Shown one piece after another: positions 25,953 to 33,576 of a stretch of DNA of 64,000 bases (position 1 is its first letter; every line of letters begins with the position of its first letter). The notes below the pieces were generated by a model. It was not told the DNA's origin, made no database searches, and worked only from the letters and a program-made list of their open reading frames with translations. Where the stretch lies: positions 13,903-77,902 of the forward strand of contig DASXIC010000094.1 in NCBI GenBank assembly GCA_036498205.1. Reading direction: 5' to 3'. The DNA comes from AV69 sp036498205. GTDB taxonomy: Bacteria; Verrucomicrobiota; Verrucomicrobiia; Chthoniobacterales; UBA10450. A program made the position numbers and the translations under genes.

Positions 25953-27209
25953 TCACCGGCCCCGGCGGGAATATAGAACGATCGGTGGAGCTGCTGAACG
26001 TAGTCGGCGAACGGTGCGAAAATAAAAGATTGTGCCGGCAACACCAAAGGCAGCCGCCCCGAGAAAGTTGAGCCCAGGCCCGAGGCTCCAGAGATAGGCT
26101 CCGAGTATTGCCGCGATACTTACGATTAAATCGCGAACCAAATAGTAAGCGCCGATGGTTTGCCCCCGGCGTTCGGGTTCGATTTGAGCGACAATCAATC
26201 CCTTGCGGGCGGTGTCGCCAAACTCCTTCAGGCCGCGAATAACAAAAGCGATCATCAGCATCGGTAGACTGCGCGAGAGCAGCAAAGTGATCGGAAAAAG
26301 TGTGAACATGACAAATGTGATTAAGACAAACGGTTCACGTTCCGATTTGTCTGCCAGGTATGACATTGGAATGATGCACAACGACGCCGTCACCACCTCC
26401 ACCAGGGTCAATACACCGAATTCCCTCGCACTAACGCCGATATAATTCATCGCGAAGATCACCACCCAGGCATACGGGATTCGTTCACAAAACCGCACGA
26501 GAATATCGCTCAAAAGCAGGCGGCGAATCGGCGCATTCAGTTCCAGCAGGCTTCGCCAAAAACCCCAGCGCTCGATTTCGGCGCCTTTCCCGGGCTTTTC
26601 ATCGCGCAAGAAAGCTTGGACGAGAATCGTCACAGCCGAAAAGACAATCGAGACGACTAAGCCAAGGCGAACGCCGGCAATGATTCCGAATCGGTCGATG
26701 AGAATTCCGCCGAAGATCGGTGAAATCATCAGCGGAAGGCGCCTGATCACCGACTGGACGCCAATGCCCATGGAGTAGCGATTGGCCGCCAGGGTTGCCC
26801 CAACAAGGGACAAGGTCGCAGGGAGCGAAAAACAGGTCCAGGAGAGAAACAAAAACATCCCGGCAATGACCGCGGCCCAGTGAGGAACTAGCAACACGAG
26901 CGAGTAGCCGAGGATCGAAACGAAATTGAAGACGATGAAAGCTCGCCGAAAACCCCACCGATCGACGAGTACGCCTCCGGGGTAGGCGTAAATCGCACCG
27001 AGCAAGGTGCGAAGTGCATCGTAAAGCCCGATGATGAAAACGCTTGCGCCGAGCGCCTGAAGATATTCCGGAACAAAACGCATCCACAGTTCTTCGCCAG
27101 CGCCGATGACGAGGATCGCAATCAGGAGGATTGCGAGATTGCGCTTCAGCGCGAAGAACTGTGCCACCCGCTGCGAGCGGTTTAGGGTTGGCTCAGCCGG
27201 CGTTTGCAT
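25953..27209 (-). CDS. Major facilitator superfamily transporter
   Basis: This is a 418-residue MFS protein with about 12 membrane helices. Motif A-like text appears as GGVLVDRWGFRRAF between helices 2 and 3 and GGILIDRFG in the second repeat. The first part overlaps chrB by 28 bases on the same strand, so it is in the chr-type cluster and translationally close to it. MFS genes adjacent to ChrB-like proteins occur in chromate or other oxyanion resistance loci, but the substrate here is not evident. Confidence 0.85.
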   Translation of the reverse strand: MQTPAEPTLNRSQRVAQFFALKRNLAILLIAILVIGAGEELWMRFVPEYLQALGASVFIIGLYDALRTLLGAIYAYPGGVLVDRWGFRRAFIVFNFVSILGYSLVLLVPHWAAVIAGMFLFLSWTCFSLPATLSLVGATLAANRYSMGIGVQSVIRRLPLMISPIFGGILIDRFGIIAGVRLGLVVSIVFSAVTILVQAFLRDEKPGKGAEIERWGFWRSLLELNAPIRRLLLSDILVRFCERIPYAWVVIFAMNYIGVSAREFGVLTLVEVVTASLCIIPMSYLADKSEREPFVLITFVMFTLFPITLLLSRSLPMLMIAFVIRGLKEFGDTARKGLIVAQIEPERRGQTIGAYYLVRDLIVSIAAILGAYLWSLGPGLNFLGAAAFGVAGTIFYFRTVRRLRSAAPPIVLYSRRGR

Positions 27210-27607
27210 TCCGCGAACAGCGCATCGTAGACAACAAATTCACGCTGAAGAATTTCGTGATCAGTTAAACCAAGTCTTCCAAACCCACCGGCAATCCAGC
27301 GCAGGCCTTCTCCGGCTGGATGCGGCTGCGCCGGACGCGAATCGGCCGCACGCACGATCTCGCCGAGCAAGAGCAACGCGGCGTCGGTCAGATTATATTT
27401 TTTCAGAATCGAGTTGAAAGAAACGTCTTCGCCATGGTGGCCGAGCTCGCAGTCAGGGACGTCGAATAAAACGCCATCCGTCACCGCAAGCCAATTCGTA
27501 TCCCGTGGAAGAAAAACAAACTCTGCTTCAGAATCGACAAACTTTCGGATCAGCCAGGGGCAGGCGACACGATCCACTTTAATATTTTCGCGTGTAATCC
27601 ATTTCAT
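27182..27607 (-). CDS. chrB: ChrB-type chromate resistance protein (C-terminal domain only)
   Basis: The 141-residue protein matches the C-terminal ChrB domain: MKWITRENIKVDRVACPWLI at the start, then EFVFLPRD, the GHHGEDVSFNSILKKY segment and ALLLLGEIVRAAD. Full ChrB proteins have an additional N-terminal domain, which is missing here. ChrB is associated with chromate sensing or reduction upstream of ChrA in Proteobacteria. The start at 27607 is preferred over the ATG at 27664, as the extra 19 residues are unconserved. It is followed, with overlap, by the MFS gene. Confidence 0.82.
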   Translation of the reverse strand: MKWITRENIKVDRVACPWLIRKFVDSEAEFVFLPRDTNWLAVTDGVLFDVPDCELGHHGEDVSFNSILKKYNLTDAALLLLGEIVRAADSRPAQPHPAGEGLRWIAGGFGRLGLTDHEILQREFVVYDALFAECKRRLSQP

Positions 27608-27731
27608 GGCGGAAACGCAATTGTTTTCATTTTGGTGAGAAAAGTGCAATCCGATGTAACCCATTGCCGTCCATCGTTGCTGACGGCGGCTGGTCCTGGC
27701 CGACCTTTAGAGAACAGTTAAGGTGGACCGG

Positions 27732-28727
27732 CTACCTGATTTGGTAACAGCGAATTTCGGCTTGTTGCGAACCACGATGTGGGACAGCAACAAACAGAGT
27801 ATCTCGCTCCGGCATAAAAAATCCGGTGCGCGCCCCATCCGCCGTGTCGACCTTCGCGAACTCTTTGTAGGTGTTTGCGTCAGTTTGCTGAATGATATCG
27901 ATCTTTCCTGCTCCGCAGATCGCGTAGATGCGATAGCGCTTCTTATCATAAAAGATCTCATCGGGATCGCCTGAGATACCGATCTTCCCAACAATGTCGC
28001 CGGAATCCGAGTTAAATACGTCAAGCGTCGATGGAAGGCGGCATCCGATAAACAACCTGTGATTCGCTTCATCGAGCGCCATCGGAAAATTTCCGAAGGC
28101 GAGACCGGTTTTCCAAGTTGCAGCGATTACACCTTTCTCGCGATCGATTACGGCGATATGTCGAGCATTGGGAATGTTCACGAAAATTCGGCTGCCGCTT
28201 TTCTCCAGTTCGAACGCTTCGGGATGAGCTGCGAGTTTGATTGAGCCTACTGTTTTGAGCTCTGACGCACTCACAACTCCGATTCCTCCACTGCCAAAGC
28301 CTACATAAATCCGCTTCGATACATCGTCATAGCGAACGTTGTCGGCATCGTCTTGGAAATTCAGTTCTCCTACGGTTTCGAATGACTTTGCGTCGTAGAT
28401 CTTGCAAACACCCCCCTTATCATTGGCAACAAAAAGACGATCGAGGCCCGAGATGTAGGCGATTCCTTGAGGCGCGCCGAGGCCGGTTATGGAATGGATG
28501 CGTTCGCCTTTGTGCAGGTCGAGGACTTCAACGGTGTTATTGCCTAACGCGCAGACGAACAATCGCTCACCCTCAGCATCGAGTGCGAAATGGTCGATGC
28601 GTCCTTCCACGCCAGGAAGCGCAATCGTTTGAGTCAATTGAAATGGCGCCCCACCGGATTCACCAGCGATCCGATAACTCGCGGCGACGACGGTAACAAT
28701 GGCGAGAGCGAAGTGCTTCACCGACAT
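27732..28727 (-). CDS. Secreted YncE-like seven-bladed beta-propeller protein
   Basis: This encodes 331 residues with an N-terminal signal-like segment (MSVKHFALAIVTVVAASYR). Repeated propeller blades follow, each with a D-x-x-x-x-R-L/I-F/Y-V pattern, for example LDAEGERLFVCALGNNTVEV, YISGLDRLFVANDKGG and DDVSKRIYVGFGSGG. This is the YVTN/YncE fold. Such proteins are periplasmic, and some bind DNA or metal; no enzyme activity is indicated. It lies 15 bases after the DUF1259 gene, so the two are probably co-transcribed. Confidence 0.8.
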   Translation of the reverse strand: MSVKHFALAIVTVVAASYRIAGESGGAPFQLTQTIALPGVEGRIDHFALDAEGERLFVCALGNNTVEVLDLHKGERIHSITGLGAPQGIAYISGLDRLFVANDKGGVCKIYDAKSFETVGELNFQDDADNVRYDDVSKRIYVGFGSGGIGVVSASELKTVGSIKLAAHPEAFELEKSGSRIFVNIPNARHIAVIDREKGVIAATWKTGLAFGNFPMALDEANHRLFIGCRLPSTLDVFNSDSGDIVGKIGISGDPDEIFYDKKRYRIYAICGAGKIDIIQQTDANTYKEFAKVDTADGARTGFFMPERDTLFVAVPHRGSQQAEIRCYQIR

Positions 28728-28742
28728 CGGTAACTCGGCGCC

Positions 28743-29678
28743 TCAATGTGCTGCTTCCGTCGTGACGGGGGACAATCCGGTCACGAGGAGAGCGCCCTTG
28801 ACGGAGTTAGCCAGGTTTTCGGCCGGGCCTTTACCCCAATAATGGAAAAACAGGATGCGCGGAGTTTCGTGCGTCATATGCGAATGGATGGCCACTATGT
28901 AGATCCCGGCCTGGCGCAACGTCTTGAGCGCGGGTTGTAGTTCATCTTCAGTCACCGCGAAATCACCATCGACCACAGCATTATCATCTGTTCCGGCAAA
29001 AGCGGCCCACGTGTTTACGCCCATGGCGTTGTCGATCTTGACGCCGTGCATCATCGCGGGCCGGCCGATCGTAAATTTCACCATTCCGTTGTTCACTTCG
29101 CCACTCATGCCGAAAATGGAATTCAAAGGCTCGGCTGAAATCGAACTTTTTCCCGGTAAGGGGTTTCCACTGAAAGCATCTTTTGGCTGCGCACTGTTCG
29201 CACGGATTTCTTTGATCTTGTCGTAAAGCTTGCGCACCGCGCCCGCGAGTTGATCGGCCGCACCTTCCCCTTCGATGTGCATGAAATAGACTTTGGGGTG
29301 ATCGAAGAAGAAATGATTGTGCAATGCGGTTACTGAAAGTCCGTTGTCGAGCGCGGCTGACATTGCCGGATTGACCTCGTCTTCGAAAAGAACAGTATCG
29401 CCCATCATCATCGCCTTATCATTGTTGCCCTGAAATGCCGCCCAGGTACCGAGTCCCATGAAAGGCGGCATGGTCCAGCCGTCGACCGCCACCTTCACGT
29501 CGTTCCGCGGCCACGTGACTTTGTAAACGCCTTCCTTTTCGTTCAACTTGCCCTTGAGGTCGGTGAGACTGTCGATCTTCGCCGTGTCGAGATCTGCCGC
29601 GAACAAAGAAGAGGCGGCGATAATACTGATGCTGGCCGCCGGCAGCCAGCACGTTGGTGTTTTCTTGCTTATTTTCAT
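28743..29678 (-). CDS. Secreted protein with two DUF1259 (LppY/LpqO-like) domains
   Basis: This encodes 311 residues with a signal peptide (ending near SLFAA-D). Two homologous halves each carry a TWAAF motif (LGTWAAFQG and VNTWAAFAG), a GDTVLFEDEVNPA/GDFAVTEDELQPA strand and an ALHNHFFFDHPKVYFMH/AIHSHMTHETPRILFFH His-rich strand. This is the DUF1259 duplication. The repeated His pairs look like metal ligands. The start at 29678 is preceded by GGAAGG. Genes of this family often sit beside ChrB-like proteins. The function is unknown. Confidence 0.82.
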   Translation of the reverse strand: MKISKKTPTCWLPAASISIIAASSLFAADLDTAKIDSLTDLKGKLNEKEGVYKVTWPRNDVKVAVDGWTMPPFMGLGTWAAFQGNNDKAMMMGDTVLFEDEVNPAMSAALDNGLSVTALHNHFFFDHPKVYFMHIEGEGAADQLAGAVRKLYDKIKEIRANSAQPKDAFSGNPLPGKSSISAEPLNSIFGMSGEVNNGMVKFTIGRPAMMHGVKIDNAMGVNTWAAFAGTDDNAVVDGDFAVTEDELQPALKTLRQAGIYIVAIHSHMTHETPRILFFHYWGKGPAENLANSVKGALLVTGLSPVTTEAAH

Positions 29679-29819
29679 GTGGACCCTTCCTTTCCAGTTT
29701 GCCGAACAAAGATCAGGCAACGTCCAGACCCTGCCCACGAAGCAATCGGCTCATTTTTCAATCCCTCTTCTGAGGAAGAAAGGACCTTAAGACAATCAGC
29801 GGCGGTCGACCCGTCGCAA

Positions 29820-29846
29820 GTTCTGGAGCATTGAACGCTCCAGAAC
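29820..29846 (-). terminator. Terminator-like hairpin after the PepSY-like gene
   Basis: A perfect 10-bp stem (GTTCTGGAGC/GCTCCAGAAC) with a 7-base loop lies 15 bases after the stop of the PepSY-like gene in its direction of transcription. No U-tract follows (TTGCGACG), so it may be a stabiliser or partial terminator that separates this small, probably highly expressed gene from the DUF1259 gene. Confidence 0.55.
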
Positions 29847-29861
29847 CGCGACATCTCTCGC

Positions 29862-30173
29862 TTAGTATTTCTCGCCTTTTTCTTTGTGCTCCTTGCCCTC
29901 GTCGTGTTTGCTCGTGACTTTGCCATTCGCGTCGATTTCGACGCCCCATTGTTTGCCATTCTTCTCGATGACGGCTTCGTAGTTCGCGCCCTCTTTTTCC
30001 CAGCGAACGATTTTTCCGCCTTTGGCTTGCGTGTCGGCAGCCTTCTGCACCGCCGCCGGCACATCAGAGCTGCTGATGCTCTCTTCTTTTTCTTTTTCGT
30101 GTCCTTGCGCAACCACGCCGAAAGCAAGTCCGGCGGTGACTGCTGCGATTGTGAACAACTTTGGTGTATTCAT
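29862..30173 (-). CDS. Secreted PepSY-like small protein
   Basis: The 103-residue protein has a signal peptide (MNTPKLFTIAAVTAGLAFGV, cut near GVVAQG). A single PepSY-like domain follows (VPAAVQKAADTQAKGGKI, then YEAVIEKNGKQWGVEIDANG) and a very charged tail (HDEGKEHKEKGEKY). Such proteins are periplasmic and are often induced by metals or stress. It heads the minus-strand gene set. The palindrome GACCGATCGGTC lies 15 bases upstream of the start. Confidence 0.78.
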   Translation of the reverse strand: MNTPKLFTIAAVTAGLAFGVVAQGHEKEKEESISSSDVPAAVQKAADTQAKGGKIVRWEKEGANYEAVIEKNGKQWGVEIDANGKVTSKHDEGKEHKEKGEKY

Positions 30174-30187
30174 GGTTATTTGATTTT

Positions 30188-30199
30188 GACCGATCGGTC
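30188..30199. promoter_or_regulatory. 12-bp palindrome, candidate operator
   Basis: GACCGATCGGTC is a perfect palindrome in the divergent region between the PepSY-like gene (minus) and chrA (plus), 15 bases from the former's start. The sequence resembles operators of TetR-family repressors. No such regulator is encoded in this window, so the assignment rests on symmetry and location. Confidence 0.4.
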
Positions 30200-30367
30200 T
30201 CAAGAGTCGTTCGAATATCGAAAGTGGTTTACGCGCCGATCGCAGGACATGGCCCGACAAGGATCGATAAGATTGGAGAAATGATTCACGATGCTGATCT
30301 CGATGACGAAAAATTCGAGCGCACCGAGCGCATCGGAATCGATCGGGGTGCTTAAAGGTTGGCGCGC

Positions 30368-30397
30368 GAGGAGGTTTCCGATCAGGAAATTCTCCTC
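30368..30397 (+). promoter_or_regulatory. Nested hairpin in the chrA leader
   Basis: GAGGAG pairs with CTCCTC, and the inner TTCC with GGAA, about 50 bases before the chrA start. A folded leader could modulate translation of chrA. The stem also contains a GAGGAGG Shine-Dalgarno-like run. There is no proven role. If the upstream TTG at 30359 were the start, the hairpin would lie inside the coding region. Confidence 0.35.
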
Positions 30398-30445
30398 CGC
30401 GGTTTCCAGTGTTTTGACGCGCTTCACGCATTTCTTCGCCGGGGC

Positions 30446-31777
30446 ATGAACGAGATTAGCGCCACCCTGGATCGACATGGCGCTCCTTCATTTGGCGAAG
30501 CGCTTCGGTTTTGGTTGAAACTCGGATTCATTTCCTTTGGCGGACCGACCGGACAGATCGCGATAATGCAGACCGAGCTGGTCGAAAAGAAAAAGTGGAT
30601 CAGTCAGTCGCGATTTCTACACGCTCTGAACTTCTGCATGCTGCTTCCCGGGCCGGAGGCGCAACAGCTCGCTATTTATATCGGCTGGCTTTTACACAAA
30701 ACCTGGGGCGGCATCGTCGCCGGCGCGCTTTTCGTCATTCCCTCGACCTTCATTCTCTGGGGCCTGAGTTATGTCTACGCGGCGTATGGAAACATTCCGT
30801 GGATCGCAGCCGTGTTTTATGGATTGAAGCCAGCGGTCATGGCGATAGTTGCAAGCGCAGTGATTCGCATTGGCAGCAAGGCGCTTAAGAATTCCATCAT
30901 GTGGAGTATTGCCGCGTTGGCATTCGTCGCGATTTTCTTTTTCAGGATTCCATTCCCAGTGATCGTGATCGGTGCGGGTGCGGTTGGATTCATCGGCGGC
31001 GAAATGTGGAGGGATAAGTTCCTCGTCATCGGCGGAGGCGCGGCAGGTATGCAAAGCGATTCGGTTCTCGGCGACGACACCGAATCACCTCCGCACACGC
31101 GGCCAAGGTTCGCGCGCGCTATCAAGGTCGCTGTTGTTTGTCTGGCGCTTTGGTGGTTGCCGACGCTCTTCCTCGGGCTGTGGAAAGGCTGGGACGGGAT
31201 TCTGTTCCAGGAAGGCCTCTTCTTTAGCAAGGCTGCCGTGGTCACGTTTGGCGGCGCGTATGCGGTGCTTCCGTACGTTGCACAGCAGGCAGTCGACCAT
31301 TATGGCTGGCTTCAGCCCGGCCAGATGATGGACGGGCTCGGCCTGGCCGAAACGACACCTGGGCCGCTGATCATGGTCACAGAATTCGTCGGTTTCATGG
31401 GCGGGTGGATCAAACACGCCAATATGACACCGATTTTCGCCGGGACGCTTGGCGCAATGATTACGGTGTGGACGACTTTCACACCATGCTTTCTTTGGGT
31501 ATTTCTGGGTGGCCCGTACATCGAGCAGTTGCGCGGAAATGTGAAGCTGACCACGAGTCTTTCAGCGGTGACCGCGGCGATCGTCGGCGTCGTTTTGAAC
31601 CTCGGGGTTTGGTTCGGCATTCACGTTCTCTGGCCGAGGGGTGGCGTGTTCGATTGGTTTGCACTTTGTGTGGGTCTCGTCGCATTCGTCGGCATGATGA
31701 AATGGAAATGGGACATTATTCCCGTCGTCGTGGGTGCGGGAATTGCCGGGCTGATTTACAAAACCGTTGCCGGTTGA
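30446..31777 (+). CDS. chrA: ChrA-type chromate transporter
   Basis: The 443-residue membrane protein is made of two homologous CHR domains. Diagnostic motifs are GFISFGGPTGQIAIMQ (about 29-44), FLHALNFCMLLPGPEAQQLA in the first half, then a second-half VTFGGAYAVLPYV and LAETTPGPLIMVTEFVGF. ChrA exports chromate from the cytoplasm, coupled to the membrane potential. The ATG at 30446 is used; an upstream TTG at 30359 is possible. It is divergent from the PepSY/DUF1259/beta-propeller/ChrB/MFS genes, which form its probable locus. Confidence 0.92.
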   Translation: MNEISATLDRHGAPSFGEALRFWLKLGFISFGGPTGQIAIMQTELVEKKKWISQSRFLHALNFCMLLPGPEAQQLAIYIGWLLHKTWGGIVAGALFVIPSTFILWGLSYVYAAYGNIPWIAAVFYGLKPAVMAIVASAVIRIGSKALKNSIMWSIAALAFVAIFFFRIPFPVIVIGAGAVGFIGGEMWRDKFLVIGGGAAGMQSDSVLGDDTESPPHTRPRFARAIKVAVVCLALWWLPTLFLGLWKGWDGILFQEGLFFSKAAVVTFGGAYAVLPYVAQQAVDHYGWLQPGQMMDGLGLAETTPGPLIMVTEFVGFMGGWIKHANMTPIFAGTLGAMITVWTTFTPCFLWVFLGGPYIEQLRGNVKLTTSLSAVTAAIVGVVLNLGVWFGIHVLWPRGGVFDWFALCVGLVAFVGMMKWKWDIIPVVVGAGIAGLIYKTVAG

Positions 31778-31854
31778 GGAACAAGATTCCCCCCCCAATT
31801 TGAGCATCAGAATTGCTTTATCTGAGCTCGTCGCGTTTGCGGCGGAGCGAAGGG

Positions 31855-32268
31855 ATGACTTATCACAGGGTGAAGTTTCGCCGTGAACGCGCGTTTGCTT
31901 TTACGCTGGTGGAAATAACCATCGTCGTGGCGGTTATCGCACTCCTCGCTGCGATCGCGGTGCCCGGTTTCATGCGGGCGCGTAAACGAGTGCAAGCGAC
32001 GCAGATTAAGGAGGACCTGCGACTGATCGATGCTGCGATTGATCAATATGCAATTGAAACCGGCAAGCAGTCTGGAATGCCGGTCGCAACCGCCGATTGG
32101 ACTGCTTATGTGAAAAAAGGCACACGCCTTTACGCGACGGGCGAGGACGTCCTGGGTAACGAATTCGGTCCGCAAACAGTCGACGAGGTGCCGATGGTGC
32201 CCTATGAGAGCTTTGTCGAACTCGGCGACGTGGTGGATGACGAATTCTGGGATCCCTTTGACTTGTAG
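31855..32268 (+). CDS. Orphan prepilin-like (type IV pilin/pseudopilin) protein
   Basis: The 137-residue protein has a class III signal sequence: a basic leader (MTYHRVKFRRERAFA) and then FTLVEITIVVAVIALLAAIA. The prepilin peptidase site is usually Gly at -1; here it is Ala15. Glu5 of the mature form is present (Glu20). The rest is a short soluble domain ending EFWDPFDL. No other pilus or type II secretion genes are nearby. A start at 31813 would add 14 residues. It may be a cargo-like or minor pilin whose machinery is encoded elsewhere. Confidence 0.8.
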   Translation: MTYHRVKFRRERAFAFTLVEITIVVAVIALLAAIAVPGFMRARKRVQATQIKEDLRLIDAAIDQYAIETGKQSGMPVATADWTAYVKKGTRLYATGEDVLGNEFGPQTVDEVPMVPYESFVELGDVVDDEFWDPFDL

Positions 32269-32335
32269 GCGCGAGAGCGTGGGCGAATTCGTTGGAGACA
32301 GGATACTTCCTGGTAGCTGATTACCAGGGCGCAAG

Positions 32336-32506
32336 CTAGAGCTTTTTAGCCGCCACGAATCCTGCAACGAACAGCACGAGACAGATAATCAGGAATAAAT
32401 AAAACAGGAATTTTGCAAGGCCCGCGGCCGCCGCAGCAATTCCGGTAAAACCGAGCAATCCCGCAATCAGCGCAATCACGAGAAAAATTACAGCCCAACG
32501 CAACAT
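32336..32506 (-). CDS. DUF1328/YtjA-family small membrane protein
   Basis: This short 56-residue gene has two membrane helices: MLRWAVIFLVIALIAGLLGF, then GIAAAAAGLAKFLF-type text and LFLIICLVLFVAGFV, ending AAKKL. This is the DUF1328 pattern of small inner-membrane proteins that are widespread in bacteria. A strong GGAGG lies 7 bases before the ATG. Its role is unknown; relatives are often stress-induced. It stands alone between convergent and divergent neighbours. Confidence 0.85.
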   Translation of the reverse strand: MLRWAVIFLVIALIAGLLGFTGIAAAAAGLAKFLFYLFLIICLVLFVAGFVAAKKL

Positions 32507-32604
32507 TTGATTTGATCCTCCGGAGCTGATTCGCGTCCGCGCATTATTTCGCGTGCAATGTGCCGGCGCCGGTCGGAGGCGAACCGGAAAGAATAGCTTG
32601 CGGC

Positions 32605-33576
32605 CTAAAGTATCGACAATTCGTGGATTAGGGATGGTCCGCGATAAACGAAGCCCGTGTAGATCTGCAGCAGTGTCGCCCCGGCCTCGATTTTCTCTCG
32701 GGCCGATTCGCTATTAGAAACTCCGCCGCAGCCGATGATCGGTAACTTCGTTCGCGCAGCGACGCGACGCACGACAGCCGTTGATTTTTCCCGTAGAGGG
32801 GCACCGCTGAGTCCTCCTGCCTCGTCGTTTGCGATGGAGGAATGGTCCAGTGTGGTATTTGTTGCGATGATCCCGCTGACACCGTTGTGTTCACAAACCG
32901 AAATCAGCTCGTCGAGCGCGGTCTGTTCGAGGTCGGGGGCAATCTTGAGCAGCAGAGGTTTGTTTGCCCGTTCCGGAATCAGGGCGCGTAATAGCTCGTT
33001 TAGTTGTTCCGGCCGTTGCAGCTCGCGTAAACCGGGGGTATTCGGCGAGCTCACGTTGAGGGCGATGTAATCCGCATGCCCGCGCAGCTTGCGAAGCGTG
33101 TACAAGTAATCCTCGACGGCGCGCTCGAGCGGTATTGCGCGAGACTTGCCAATATTAATTCCGACCGGGATATGGGGCCAATGTCCTTTCTCACGTAATT
33201 TGCTAAGGCGAGTGGCGATCACGTTGGCACCGTCGTTGTTGAACCCCAGGCGATTGACCAGCGCTTGCTGCTCCGCGTAACGAAAAATGCGTGGCCTGGC
33301 GTTTCCCGGCTGAGCCTGGGCCGTGACCGTCCCGATCTCGACGAAAGCGAAACCGAGCGCTTCCCAGGCAGGCAACGCCAGACCATTCTTGTCGAAACCG
33401 GCGGCAAGCCCGACGCGGTGATGAAACGTGAGGCCGAACGCTGATACCGCAGGTGCTGTCTTGACTGGCTTCGGCAGAACCGGTCCGGTGGCTCGCAGGA
33501 TTGCGATCGCGAGATGATGTGCTGTCTCCGGATCAAGGCTGAAGAGGAGCGGCCGGAACACGCGCTCGTATATCAT
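32605..33576 (-). CDS. pyrD: Dihydroorotate dehydrogenase (quinone), class 2
   Basis: PyrD oxidises dihydroorotate to orotate using membrane quinone, the fourth pyrimidine step. The 323-residue protein has an N-terminal membrane-association helix, GLAAGFDKNGLALPAWEALGFAFVEIGTVT (FMN site), NRLGFNNDGA, VNVSSPNTPGLRELQ, the lysine strand PLLLKIAPDL, and IIATNTT. Met5 at 33576 gives an ATGA overlap with mnmE, so I prefer it to 33588. It is unlinked to pyrRBC but in the same window. Its class fits the quinone dependence of a menaquinone user. Confidence 0.94.
   Translation of the reverse strand: MIYERVFRPLLFSLDPETAHHLAIAILRATGPVLPKPVKTAPAVSAFGLTFHHRVGLAAGFDKNGLALPAWEALGFAFVEIGTVTAQAQPGNARPRIFRYAEQQALVNRLGFNNDGANVIATRLSKLREKGHWPHIPVGINIGKSRAIPLERAVEDYLYTLRKLRGHADYIALNVSSPNTPGLRELQRPEQLNELLRALIPERANKPLLLKIAPDLEQTALDELISVCEHNGVSGIIATNTTLDHSSIANDEAGGLSGAPLREKSTAVVRRVAARTKLPIIGCGGVSNSESAREKIEAGATLLQIYTGFVYRGPSLIHELSIL

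Larger units (their letters stand above)
30174..30445. other. Divergent promoter region between the PepSY-like gene and chrA
   Basis: This 272-base region holds the GACCGATCGGTC palindrome (30188-30199) and a nested hairpin (30368-30397). I see no other gene. An in-frame TTG extension of chrA covers the right-hand part, so some of it could be coding. Regulation of both sides by one palindrome-binding repressor is plausible. Confidence 0.4.

Noticed and set aside
29675..30127. Lys/Arg-rich minus-strand frame of 150 residues
   Set aside because: It is a shadow of the PepSY-like gene and its downstream hairpin region; the composition follows from the AAG/GAA-rich codons of the real gene.
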